From an uncultured Candidatus Entotheonella sp. (GTDB lineage: Bacteria; Tectomicrobia; Entotheonellia; Entotheonellales; Entotheonellaceae): a stretch of DNA of 64,000 bases. The position numbers were made by a program, and so were the translations under genes. The stretch's first letter is position 1, and each line of letters begins with the position of its first letter. Where the stretch lies: the NCBI GenBank assembly GCA_951828535.1, contig OX639990.1, forward strand, positions 359,300-423,299. The letters are read 5' to 3'. The notes below the pieces were generated by a model that made no database searches, was not told the origin of the DNA, and worked only from the letters and a program-made list of their open reading frames with translations. This document shows, piece by piece, positions 35,445 through 43,744 of the stretch.

Positions 35445-37205
35445 CTATCTCGGAATCACGGGCAGCAGCATATGGGACGGATACCGGGAATCATGGAAGA
35501 CGGTCTGGTTGGCGGATTGAAATCGGCTGCTGGTCGCCTGGTCCTCGCCAGTGTTTAGGTTGCGATCGAAACGGGGGAAGTTGCTGGAAGAAATGTCTAG
35601 GCGGATGCGGTGCCCAGTCAAGAACACGTGACTGGTGGCCCACAGGTCGATGGTGAATTCGGCGACGGTGTCGGGCTGCAACAAAGTGGGGAAGGTGCGG
35701 GAACTACGGTAACGCCCCCGGATAATGCCGTCCGCCAGGTTTCGGGCGTAGCCGTCCGGCCGCACGTCGACCAATTTGGCGGTGAAGTCCGTATCGGGCG
35801 CACTGGTGGCGGCGAAGAGCTTGACGATGATAGGGCCGGTCACCTCCAGCGGCTCGCTTAGCGGTTCGCCGGTGTAGACCAGAACGTCCTGACGTGCTTC
35901 CACGTCTCGCTGATCCTGCACGCCGATCGCGATGATCAGCGTGTTGCCGCCGCGTGTCGGCACCGGGTCGCCCGGGTCGTACACGAAACGATCCGGCGGT
36001 TCCTCGCCGGGCGTCGCCGCGCTCAGGCCGCCATCGCCCGCCGCGCTGTTCGCCCACCCCTGGCTGTGCAGGTAGTAGGGCGTGTAGCGGGTTCGGGCCA
36101 GCGGCCACTCGTTCTCATCCCGCCAGGCGTTCTCGCCCATCACAAACAGCTTCACCGGCGGTTCGTCGGTAATGCCCGTGTCGATGTCTTTCAGCCAGTG
36201 ATCGAACCAGCGCAGTTGCGTCGCTTGCAATTCGATTTTGGCGTTGTCGCCGAAGTCGATGTCGCCGGTGCCGCGCGAGGTGGGGGTGTGGTATGGGAAG
36301 AGGTGGGCCCACGGGCCGACGAGCAGCTTCTGGTGCCGGCGCGCTGTTTCGTCCATGGCGTGCTCGCGCAGGCCGCCGAAGGCCGCCAAGCCGCCGCGCA
36401 GGAAGATGTCGTACCAGGAGGTGACGTGGTACATGGGGATGTTGATGTTGTCCAGTTGCCGCTCCAGGTTGATGGCCCACCAGTAGGGGCCATCGTCGGG
36501 ATGGCGAAGGTATTCGCCCAGGTAGCGGGCCACCGGTTTCAGCAGGTCGTCCCAATAAGCCAACGGCAGGCGGCGGTAGGCTTCCTCGGTGAGGGGCTGG
36601 GCGAACGGGATAACGGGATCCGTGATTTCCCGTTCCAGCGCCGGCAGCAGCGAATCCGTCAACCCCTGGCGGGCGAGCGAATCGCGCGCCATCAGAATGG
36701 CGTAGGGAATCTGCCAGCCGAATTCGAAGGCGCCGCCGGTGTGGTAGACCCAGCTATGATGAAAATCGGCGGATGCGGAAACCGGAAACGCCGTCTTCAG
36801 GTGCGGCGGGCGGGTCGGCACCAGCAGGTACTGCGTGGCGCCGAGGTAGGATTGGCCCATGGTGCCGACGTTGCCGTTTGACCAAGGCAGGGCGGCGGCC
36901 CATTCCACCGCGTCGTAGCCGTCCTGGGCTTCCCAGATGAGTGGGTAGTACTCATCGCCCTCCGAGGCGAATCGGCCCCGCGTGTCTTGATGGATTACCA
37001 CGTAGCCGCGTTCGACGAAGTAATCGATGTCGCCGGGTCGCTGGCGGCCGTTCTTGTCGTAGGGCAGGCGCGAAAGCAGCACGGGGAACCGTCCGTCGGC
37101 GTCCGGGCGGTACACGTCGGCGCGCAGGGTGACGCCGTCGCGGGTTTGGCACGGCACATCTCTGTGTGTGGCGACACGGTACTGCGGCTGGCTGCCTTGC
37201 GCCAT
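35445..37205 (-). CDS. CocE/NonD-type hydrolase (Xaa-Pro dipeptidyl-peptidase S15)
   Basis: The 586-aa protein has the S15/CocE architecture: N-terminal catalytic alpha/beta domain (RDGVTLRADVYRPD, HQDTRGRFASEG, nucleophile elbow MGQSYLGATQ with Ser near residue 120), helical cap, and a C-terminal jelly-roll domain (VTGPIIVKLFAATSAPDTDF, HRIRLDISSSNFPRFDRN). CocE-type enzymes hydrolyse esters or acyl amides. The ATG at 37205 has GGAGGAAA upstream, and a longer in-frame start at 37271 does not. No signal peptide is seen. It converges with the ketopantoate-reductase-like gene. Confidence 0.9.
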   Translation of the reverse strand: MAQGSQPQYRVATHRDVPCQTRDGVTLRADVYRPDADGRFPVLLSRLPYDKNGRQRPGDIDYFVERGYVVIHQDTRGRFASEGDEYYPLIWEAQDGYDAVEWAAALPWSNGNVGTMGQSYLGATQYLLVPTRPPHLKTAFPVSASADFHHSWVYHTGGAFEFGWQIPYAILMARDSLARQGLTDSLLPALEREITDPVIPFAQPLTEEAYRRLPLAYWDDLLKPVARYLGEYLRHPDDGPYWWAINLERQLDNINIPMYHVTSWYDIFLRGGLAAFGGLREHAMDETARRHQKLLVGPWAHLFPYHTPTSRGTGDIDFGDNAKIELQATQLRWFDHWLKDIDTGITDEPPVKLFVMGENAWRDENEWPLARTRYTPYYLHSQGWANSAAGDGGLSAATPGEEPPDRFVYDPGDPVPTRGGNTLIIAIGVQDQRDVEARQDVLVYTGEPLSEPLEVTGPIIVKLFAATSAPDTDFTAKLVDVRPDGYARNLADGIIRGRYRSSRTFPTLLQPDTVAEFTIDLWATSHVFLTGHRIRLDISSSNFPRFDRNLNTGEDQATSSRFQSANQTVFHDSRYPSHMLLPVIPR

Positions 37206-37323
37206 AGGGATTTCCTCCGTGGAAGAGCGTGGAAATTGGATGACGAGTGACGAGGGTAGATTGTTCAACAACGTAATTCAAGTGGCTTGCCGAGGGCGCC
37301 GTTTTGCAGCCAGTTTGGGCCGG

Positions 37324-37352
37324 TTGACACTGCCCAACCCAGCGCGTAAGGT
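37324..37352 (+). promoter_or_regulatory. sigma-70-type promoter of the TRAP binding protein gene
   Basis: A perfect TTGACA (37324-37329), preceded by GG, is separated by 17 bases from TAAGGT (37347-37352). It lies about 65 bases upstream of the TRAP substrate-binding protein start. The GGTTGAC context matches that of the two quinoprotein promoters further on. Confidence 0.5.
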
Positions 37353-37415
37353 GCCGCCGTTTCGCACTGCTGGGAAGTGCACGAGGACATCAGATTCGCG
37401 AAGAAGGGGCATGGC

Positions 37416-38534
37416 ATGAAGGGGTGGAAGAACATCGGGGTGATGGCGTTGCTGCTGGCGGGGTTAGTGGGCGGCGGCTGGGTTTCACAGGTGGCGGCGG
37501 AGAACACCGCCAAGCCGATCGTGTGGCGGCTGCAAAGCACCTGGCCGACCGGCAACCTGTTGCACAAGTCGATCCAGCGTCTGGCGGAAGACGTCGAACA
37601 GATGTCCGGCGGACGGCTCCGGTGGGAGGTCATGCCGGCGGGCGCCATTGTCGGGGCATTCGAGGTTCTGGACGCGGTGCACCGCGGCCTCCTCGACGCC
37701 GCGCACGCCTGGCCGGGTTACTGGGCCGGCAAGCATCCCGCCGCTGGTCTGTACGGCCCGCCTCCCGGCGGCCCGTTCGGTCTCGGGCGCGAGGAATTCA
37801 TCGCCTGGCTGTTCGCCGCCGACGGGGCGAGCCTCTACAACGAGTTGTTGCAGAAGGAACTCGGTCTGGATGTCGTTGCTTTGTTCACCACCGGCCTGCC
37901 GTACTGGGAGGCGTTTGGCTGGGTGCGCAAGCCGTTTACCAGCCTGGATGAGTTGCGGCAGTTGAAGTACCGTACCTCCGGCCTGGGCATGGAAATGATG
38001 CAGAACATGGGGGTATCGGTGGTGACGCTGCCCGGCGGCGAGGTCTTGCCGGCCCTGGAGCGCGGCGCCGTGGACGGGGCCGAGTGGGCCATCCCCAGCC
38101 ACGACATTCTCATCGGCTTCCAAAACGTCACGAAGTACTACTACATGCCCGACCTGCGGCAGCCTGCTTCACTCCAGGACTTGTTGATCAACACCGACGT
38201 CTGGGAGGCGCTGCCGGACGACCTCAAGGCCATCGTCAAATCCGCCTGCTTGGCTGAAATCATCCGCATGGCGGCGTTTAGCGTCGACCTGGAGAGCAAG
38301 GCGGTGGCAGAACTAACCGGCAGATATGGCGTTGAGATCATGAAGACGCCGGATGACGTGTTGAAGGCCGAATTGGAAGCGATGGACCTGGTGTTCGAGG
38401 TGGAATCCGCCAAGAATCCCTTTTTCGCCAAGGTGCTCGAGTCGCAGCGAAAGTTCGCCGAACGCGCCGTGCCGCATGCCCGGCGGCTGCGGCCCCCCAT
38501 GGAGATCGTGGTGCCGCATTATTGGGGGAACTAG
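37416..38534 (+). CDS. TRAP transporter substrate-binding protein (DctP family)
   Basis: The 372-aa precursor has a Sec signal peptide (about residues 1-30) and the DctP fold: WRLQSTWPTGNLLHKSIQRLAEDVEQMSGGRLRWEV... is the family opening, and the middle has LKYRTSGLGMEMMQNMGVSVVTLPGGEVLPALERGAVDGAEW, split here only for length. The Arg in KYRTSG normally binds the ligand carboxylate. The family captures organic acids for a DctQM membrane pair, but no such genes are nearby. The ATG at 37416 has AAGGGGC at a good distance. It is followed by a strong hairpin. Confidence 0.9.
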   Translation: MKGWKNIGVMALLLAGLVGGGWVSQVAAENTAKPIVWRLQSTWPTGNLLHKSIQRLAEDVEQMSGGRLRWEVMPAGAIVGAFEVLDAVHRGLLDAAHAWPGYWAGKHPAAGLYGPPPGGPFGLGREEFIAWLFAADGASLYNELLQKELGLDVVALFTTGLPYWEAFGWVRKPFTSLDELRQLKYRTSGLGMEMMQNMGVSVVTLPGGEVLPALERGAVDGAEWAIPSHDILIGFQNVTKYYYMPDLRQPASLQDLLINTDVWEALPDDLKAIVKSACLAEIIRMAAFSVDLESKAVAELTGRYGVEIMKTPDDVLKAELEAMDLVFEVESAKNPFFAKVLESQRKFAERAVPHARRLRPPMEIVVPHYWGN

Positions 38535-38565
38535 GCGGAGCCTGTTCTGAGTTACCACATGTTGA

Positions 38566-38605
38566 GGGAGCGAGCGGTCATTGGCCGATCATCGGCCTCG
38601 CTCCC
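38566..38605. terminator. large hairpin between convergent genes
   Basis: A nine-base perfect outer stem (38566-38574 with 38597-38605) encloses a second palindromic stem around GGCCGATCATCGGCC. It lies between the TRAP binding protein gene and the convergent small secreted protein gene. There is no long T-run, so it may act with Rho or as an mRNA end stabiliser. Confidence 0.55.
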
Positions 38606-38607
38606 AC

Positions 38608-39036
38608 TTATTCCGAGCCCCGCTCGCAGTCCCCGGTGCTATCCCGCAAGGCGTTCGGCCCGGCCCGCGTGAAGTCCGCCTGCTCCTCTCGGCCTGCCTG
38701 ATATTGAGGATCCTCCGGAAACGAGCCCTGGATCGTTGCCAGCACCATGGCGTCGTGGCCGTCGTTGCCCGGCGTGGTGATTTCGTACGACCCGAATATG
38801 CGAATCGTCGTTGCGTATGGCACCATCCCGATATGGAAAATCCACTCGAATTGCTTGTCCGCCCCATAGATGGCCTGCATTCGCATCGAGCGGCTGTAGC
38901 GGCACATCCAGCTTCCGAGCAACCATTTCTGTAAATCCGCGGTCAGTTCAGGGTTGGCGTCTTGCGTGTAGGCTGGAGGTGCAGCCGCCAGGCTCGCGAA
39001 GATGGCCAGGGTGATCGCCAGGACGAATAAGCGCAT
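38608..39036 (-). CDS. small exported protein of unknown function
   Basis: The 142-aa product begins with a clear Sec signal (about residues 1-24, LFVLAITLAIFASLAAAPPAYT, cleavage near AYTQ). The mature part has LLGSWMCRYSRSMRMQAIYG, a beta-rich region with several aromatics and two Cys that could pair. The GSW opening is reminiscent of lipocalin-like proteins, but I would not assign it. The ATG follows GGAGAG. It lies divergent from the first quinoprotein dehydrogenase gene, which may be coincidental. Confidence 0.6.
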   Translation of the reverse strand: MRLFVLAITLAIFASLAAAPPAYTQDANPELTADLQKWLLGSWMCRYSRSMRMQAIYGADKQFEWIFHIGMVPYATTIRIFGSYEITTPGNDGHDAMVLATIQGSFPEDPQYQAGREEQADFTRAGPNALRDSTGDCERGSE

Positions 39037-39193
39037 AGGTCTCTCCTTCAGAAGGTGCGGGTCTGTCAGTGGGATGGGGTGCGTTCCCTAGGGCTATTGG
39101 CCACCATTATATCCGTGTACCCCGGGAAAGTAACGGAGCCACCGGATCAGCGCCGCCGTCGAGCGGCATCGGAAACGAAGACACTTTTTTCGG

Positions 39194-39222
39194 TTGACCT
39201 CCCGCCTTGCCTTCCGTACCAT
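39194..39222 (+). promoter_or_regulatory. promoter of first PQQ dehydrogenase gene
   Basis: TTGACC (39194-39199) and TACCAT (39217-39222) are separated by 17 bases, about 80 bases upstream of the ATG. The stretch TTTTTTCGGTTGAC before the -35 and CCTTCCG before the -10 recur at the second dehydrogenase promoter (41648-41676). The 267-base gap from 39036 to 39303 holds only this promoter and leader. Confidence 0.6.
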
Positions 39223-39302
39223 TGCCAGCCTTCCAGGATTGCGCCATGTCGGTGTCACGGCAAGGCATAACGTATTTTTCTCAACCAAGTAAGGAGTAGG
39301 CC

Positions 39303-41003
39303 ATGTACCGTATGTTGACGAAGCTCACGAGCGTGGGCGTCGCGTTGGCGCTCTGCTTGATGGGAACCGCCTCATGGGTCAGCGCGCAGAATGATCTGGC
39401 GGTGACGGATTCAATGCTGCTGGCCGACCCGGCAGCATCTTGGCTGCACACCAACGGCAATCTCGCCGGGCATCGTTACAGCGTGCTCACGCAGCTGAAC
39501 ACTTCCAACGCCGGCGACCTCAATGTTGCCTGGATGTTCGCGCCGGGCGGCGAGACCGATGCGCAGAATACGCCGCTGTACCACGACGGTCTGGTGTACT
39601 TCGCGCAAGACAACAAGGTCTTCGCAATCGACGCCCGCTCCGGCAGGCGCGTGTGGAAGTACGAGCACGAATTGCCGGAGACGTTTGGCGGCTACAACGT
39701 CGATTTCATCACCGGCAAGCACCGCGGTGTGGCCATCCTCGGGAATAACATTTATTTCCTGTCGAATGACACCAAGCTGCACGCCATGGACTACAAGACG
39801 GGCGAGCAGAGGTTCGTCAAGCAATACCTCGATTATCCCGAGGACTTCGAGAAAACTGAGGACGGAGACGCGACCGGTTACGCCACCACCGTCGGACCCA
39901 CGGCCATCCCCGGCCAGATCCTGGTTCCCCTGAACGGCACCGACTTCGGCGGCCTGCCAGGCTGGGTCTATGGCGTCAATCCTGAAGACGGCGAAATTCT
40001 CTGGGAATGCAACATGATTCCCGGCCCCGGCGAGCCTGGCTATGAAAGCTGGCCCGGCGACAGCGCCGAGTACGGCGGTGCCGGCCCCTGGATCACCGGC
40101 GCCTGGGATCCCGATTTGCAGATGTACTACACCGGCACGGCCAACGCCTATCCGTGGAACCCCAAGACCCGCGGCGACGGCAAGATGGACAACCTCGGCG
40201 CTGCCAGCGTGGTGGCGTGCAGCACCGATACCGGCAAGGCAGCATGGCGCTATGTTGTGGTGCCCGGCGACCCCTGGGACTATGACACCATGCAGACCCC
40301 CATGGTCATCACCATTGACGGTCGCAAGACGGTCGTGCATCCGAACAAGACCGGCTACATCCACTACCTGGATGCGGCCACCGGCGAGTTCCTGCGCGCC
40401 CCGGCGTTTGCCGACCGGATTAACTGGATCCAGGGCTACGACGTCGAAGGCCGTCCGGTGGGTCAATTGGACCTTCCGATTGAAGACGGCGGCGCGGTAG
40501 AAGTGTGGCCGAGCCTGTTCGGTGGCGTCAACATGTATCCCAATGCCTACAACCCGCTGACCGGAAACCTGTATCTGGCGGCGACGAATGCGGGCATGGA
40601 GTACAAATTTGAAGACATCAAGGTCATCGCTAACGTGCGCCACTTTGGCGCCTCGGTGGAATTCATCTGGGGTTACGAGCTGGAGTTGGCGATCGACGTG
40701 AAGACCGGCGCTGAGGTATGGCGCGATCAGAAGGGCAAGTGGGGCTATGCAGGCGGTATGCTGACGACGGCCGGCAACCTGGTGTTCTATACCAGCCAAG
40801 CGGGCATCTTCCATGCCACGAATGCCACCACGGGCGAGATCCTCTACACCTTCAACCTCGGCGTGACGCCGAAGGCCGGCCCCATCACCTACATGCTGGA
40901 TGGCAAGCAGTACGTCGTGCAGCCGGTCGGTGGCGTGCCGGGCTGGGATTTCCAAGAGCATAACTTAGAGCACGGCAGCATGGTGGTGGCGTTCAGCCGC
41001 TAA
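39303..41003 (+). CDS. PQQ-dependent dehydrogenase (quinoprotein), lanthanide-type signature
   Basis: The 566-aa precursor has a Sec signal (about 1-28, ending VSA) and the eight-bladed quinoprotein propeller. By comparison with methanol dehydrogenase the active site shows Asp214 (GTDFGG) where the metal-ligand Glu normally sits, Asn281 (GTANAYPWN), the catalytic Asp326 and an extra Asp328 (WDYD). The extra Asp is the residue that distinguishes lanthanide- from calcium-dependent enzymes. The vicinal Cys pair over PQQ is missing. It should oxidise an alcohol or aldehyde in the periplasm and pass electrons to cytochrome c, which is encoded next. Substrate unknown. Confidence 0.88.
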   Translation: MYRMLTKLTSVGVALALCLMGTASWVSAQNDLAVTDSMLLADPAASWLHTNGNLAGHRYSVLTQLNTSNAGDLNVAWMFAPGGETDAQNTPLYHDGLVYFAQDNKVFAIDARSGRRVWKYEHELPETFGGYNVDFITGKHRGVAILGNNIYFLSNDTKLHAMDYKTGEQRFVKQYLDYPEDFEKTEDGDATGYATTVGPTAIPGQILVPLNGTDFGGLPGWVYGVNPEDGEILWECNMIPGPGEPGYESWPGDSAEYGGAGPWITGAWDPDLQMYYTGTANAYPWNPKTRGDGKMDNLGAASVVACSTDTGKAAWRYVVVPGDPWDYDTMQTPMVITIDGRKTVVHPNKTGYIHYLDAATGEFLRAPAFADRINWIQGYDVEGRPVGQLDLPIEDGGAVEVWPSLFGGVNMYPNAYNPLTGNLYLAATNAGMEYKFEDIKVIANVRHFGASVEFIWGYELELAIDVKTGAEVWRDQKGKWGYAGGMLTTAGNLVFYTSQAGIFHATNATTGEILYTFNLGVTPKAGPITYMLDGKQYVVQPVGGVPGWDFQEHNLEHGSMVVAFSR

Positions 41004-41036
41004 GCCCCGTGTTGTAGGTGATGTGAAGTAGAAGTG

Positions 41037-41070
41037 CCAAGGCACGTACGATTTGTCGTGCGTGCCTTGG
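41037..41070 (+). promoter_or_regulatory. very stable intergenic hairpin between quinoprotein and cytochrome genes
   Basis: A ten-base perfect stem (CCAAGGCACG/CGTGCCTTGG), a single T-G wobble and four more pairs enclose a TTTG loop. It starts 33 bases after the dehydrogenase stop and ends 32 bases before the cytochrome start. It lacks a proper T-run, so partial termination or mRNA 3'-end protection that lowers cytochrome expression is more likely than full termination. Confidence 0.55.
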
Positions 41071-41102
41071 TTCGTTGTGGAGAGAAAAACAAGGGCGTGG
41101 CG

Positions 41103-41537
41103 ATGGGGCGTGCAGTTCGAGTGGCAACGGTAGTTATGGTGGTTGTGGGTTGTCTGGCGTTCGATGCGGGGTTCGTAGCGCAACGTTTGGCGCACGCCGA
41201 GTCGGAGGTGCCGGCGACCAATCCTTTTTCCGGAGATGAGAAGGCGATTAAAGAAGGCAGATCCTGGTTTATAGCGGTGTGCGCCCCGTGTCACGGCCCC
41301 CGCGCCAACGGCGCAGCCGAGCGGGGTCCAAGCGGCGCTGATTTGCGGGTATTCAAAAGAGGTTTTGAGCAATACGTCCACGTCGTCAAGAATGGTCGCG
41401 AAACCGGCCGAATAGGTAAGATGCCCAGTTGGGGTAAAGTGTTGTCCGAGGAGCTTATTTTCCAAATTGGCGCGTTTCTCGAAACTCTGGCAATAGAGGG
41501 CGCCTATTGGGGAGATTCCGAGGACAGGCCTCGGTGA
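41103..41537 (+). CDS. periplasmic cytochrome c
   Basis: The 144-aa precursor has a Sec signal (about residues 1-31, ending AHA), one heme motif CAPCH (60-64) and a likely axial Met107 in KMPSWG. It is a class I cytochrome c. Its place between two quinoprotein dehydrogenases makes it the likely electron acceptor of one or both, analogous to cytochrome cL/XoxG, though it is shorter. The ATG at 41103 follows AAGG at eight bases; a GTG six bases upstream is an alternative. Confidence 0.87.
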   Translation: MGRAVRVATVVMVVVGCLAFDAGFVAQRLAHAESEVPATNPFSGDEKAIKEGRSWFIAVCAPCHGPRANGAAERGPSGADLRVFKRGFEQYVHVVKNGRETGRIGKMPSWGKVLSEELIFQIGAFLETLAIEGAYWGDSEDRPR

Positions 41538-41647
41538 CGCGGTGAATGCCGGTGACCGGACGGCATCTGACAGCATCTGTCCTTATTGTCTGCTTTGAAC
41601 CATTCTTCCTACATGCTCCACCTCAGCCCCGGCGGGTCAGTTTTTGG

Positions 41648-41676
41648 TTGACACGTTATACCCCCCTTCCTACCAT
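41648..41676 (+). promoter_or_regulatory. promoter of second PQQ dehydrogenase gene
   Basis: TTGACA (41648-41653), 17-base spacer, TACCAT (41671-41676), about 80 bases before the ATG. The TTTTTGG before the -35, the CCTTCC before the -10 and the identical TACCAT -10 match the first dehydrogenase promoter, implying common control or gene-duplication with promoter. Confidence 0.6.
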
Positions 41677-41754
41677 GCGCCCGTCCCTTCCAAGAGTGTG
41701 CTTTACCAACGCAGAACAGACGCTAAATCTCCGGAGTCGAATAAGGAGGGAGCT

Positions 41755-43470
41755 ATGAACCGTATCTTCACACGACTTGTGGGCGTAGGTATGGTCGTTG
41801 CGCTGTGCATGGCGGGCGGCGCCGGATGGGTACAAGCGCAAGAGGAGGATGCACAGGCGGGGGTCACGGATTCGATGCTGGCATCCGCGCCGGCAGCGTC
41901 CTGGCTTCATGGCAATGGCAACTGGGCCGGGCATCGCCACAGCCTGTTGACCCAGTTGAACCCGAGCAATGTTGGCGATCTCAGAGTCGCCTGGATTTTC
42001 TCCACCGGCGGCAAAACCGATGCTCAGGCCACCCCGCTGTACCATGACGGGGTGGTGTATCAGGCGCAGGACAACACGGTCTTTGCCATTGACGCTCGAT
42101 CCGGCGGCCGGTTGTGGAAGTACGTCCACGAGCTGCCCGAGGACTGGGGCGGACAGTTTGCCGATTTCTTCACCGGGAAGCATCGCAACCTGGCCATCTC
42201 CGGGGAGTATATTTATTTCCTTTCCAACGACACGAAGGTGCACGCCATTCATTACAAGACCGGCGTGGCGAAGTTTGTTCAACCATACATGCACTACCCC
42301 AAGGCGTTTGAAAAGTCAGACGATTCCAACGGTTACTTCGGCACCGCCGGGCCGCTGGCCATTCCTGGTCAAATCATCATACCCCTGAACGCCACGGACA
42401 TGGGCGGCTTGCCCGGCTACGTGGCCGGGATAAGTCCCGACGACGGTGCGTTGCTCTGGCAGGCCAACATGATTCCCGGCCCGGGCGAGCCCGGTTACGA
42501 ATCCTGGCCCGGTGACAGCCGCGACTACGGCGGCGCCGGCCCGTGGATCGTTGGCACTTGGGACCCGGACCTGCGCATGTACTATACGGGCACGGCGAAC
42601 GCCTACCCGTTCAACGCCGTGCCGCGCGGCAACGGCAAATACGACAACGTGGGCGCCGCCAGCGTGGTGGCGGTCAACACGGATACCGGCAAGGTGCCCT
42701 GGCGCTATACCGTGGTGCCGGGCGATCCGTGGGACTACGACACCATGCAGACGCCCCTGATCATCACCATTGACGGCCGCAAGACCATCGTGCAGCCCAA
42801 CAAGACCGGTTTCATCCACTATCTGGATGCGGCGACCGGTCAGTTCCTGCGGGCGGCAAGGTTCAGCGACAAGATCAATTGGGCGGACGGCTACGACGTC
42901 GAAGGCCGCCCGCTTAACCAGATCGCGCTGCCGGAGCAGGGCGGCGATACGCTGGAGGTGTGGCCCAGCGTTTTCGGCGGGGTAAACATGTATCCCGCAG
43001 CCTACAACCCGGACAGCGGTATGATCTTTCTGCCGGCAACCAACCTCGGCATGATGTATGGCTATGAGGAAGTCAAGGTCATCAGCAACGTGCGGAATCT
43101 CGGCGCCACGTTCGAGTTTCTCTTCGACCGTGAAGACGCGTACGAGGTGAATCTCGCCCTGAACCTCAAGAGCGGCAACGAGATCTGGCGCGATCAGAAA
43201 ACCAAGTGGGGTTTCGCCGGTGGCATGTTGTCCACGGCCGGCGGCTTAGTCTTCTACACCAGCCAGAACGCCGATTTTCAGGCCGTTGATGCGGCTTCGG
43301 GAGAAATCCTCTATGCCGTCAACCTGGGCACCACGCCCAAGTCGGGGCCGATTACCTATATGCTGGACGGCAAGCAGTACGTCGTGCAGGCTGTCGGTGG
43401 CGTGCCCGGCTGGGGTTACGAGGAGCACAGCCTGGAGCACGGCAATCTGATCGTAGGCCTGTCGCGTTAA
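41755..43470 (+). CDS. second PQQ-dependent dehydrogenase, paralogue of the first
   Basis: The 571-aa precursor has a signal peptide (about 1-29) and aligns with the 39303-41003 product along its whole length, sharing long segments such as NMIPGPGEPGYESWPGD and PITYMLDGKQYVVQ. Active-site equivalents are Asp215 (ATDMGG, in place of Glu), Asn282 (GTANAYPFN), catalytic Asp327 and extra Asp329 (WDYD). The vicinal Cys pair is again absent. The Trp after N282 region is Phe here. AAGGAGG precedes the ATG. A strong terminator follows. The two are clear tandem duplicates with different substrates or metal preference possible. Confidence 0.88.
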   Translation: MNRIFTRLVGVGMVVALCMAGGAGWVQAQEEDAQAGVTDSMLASAPAASWLHGNGNWAGHRHSLLTQLNPSNVGDLRVAWIFSTGGKTDAQATPLYHDGVVYQAQDNTVFAIDARSGGRLWKYVHELPEDWGGQFADFFTGKHRNLAISGEYIYFLSNDTKVHAIHYKTGVAKFVQPYMHYPKAFEKSDDSNGYFGTAGPLAIPGQIIIPLNATDMGGLPGYVAGISPDDGALLWQANMIPGPGEPGYESWPGDSRDYGGAGPWIVGTWDPDLRMYYTGTANAYPFNAVPRGNGKYDNVGAASVVAVNTDTGKVPWRYTVVPGDPWDYDTMQTPLIITIDGRKTIVQPNKTGFIHYLDAATGQFLRAARFSDKINWADGYDVEGRPLNQIALPEQGGDTLEVWPSVFGGVNMYPAAYNPDSGMIFLPATNLGMMYGYEEVKVISNVRNLGATFEFLFDREDAYEVNLALNLKSGNEIWRDQKTKWGFAGGMLSTAGGLVFYTSQNADFQAVDAASGEILYAVNLGTTPKSGPITYMLDGKQYVVQAVGGVPGWGYEEHSLEHGNLIVGLSR

Positions 43471-43497
43471 AGCTGTCTGGCCTCAAGGAAGGGAATC

Positions 43498-43533
43498 AAG
43501 GCGCTCGCAGACACAATGCGGGCGCCTTTTTTT
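43498..43533 (+). terminator. intrinsic terminator after second PQQ dehydrogenase
   Basis: A twelve-pair stem with one G-T wobble (43498-43509 with 43517-43528) encloses a seven-base loop and runs into an unbroken seven-T tract (43527-43533). It is the best intrinsic terminator in the window and ends the quinoprotein-cytochrome region. Confidence 0.92.
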
Positions 43534-43598
43534 GTCTTGTCGTGTAAGGCCTGTGGAAAGTCGGGCTGCCGACTGTCAGATGGGTCTTAACGGGAAGG

Positions 43599-43671
<73 letters not shown>

Positions 43672-43744
43672 ATGGGTTGAACGTCATTGCAACCGCCCCG
43701 GCGTGGGGTGTGCCGGGGGCGGAAAACCGGAAACGACACGCCGC

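Noticed and set aside
39411-40961. 516-codon minus-strand open frame opposite the first quinoprotein gene
   Set aside because: Antisense shadow; composition and lack of motifs do not support coding.
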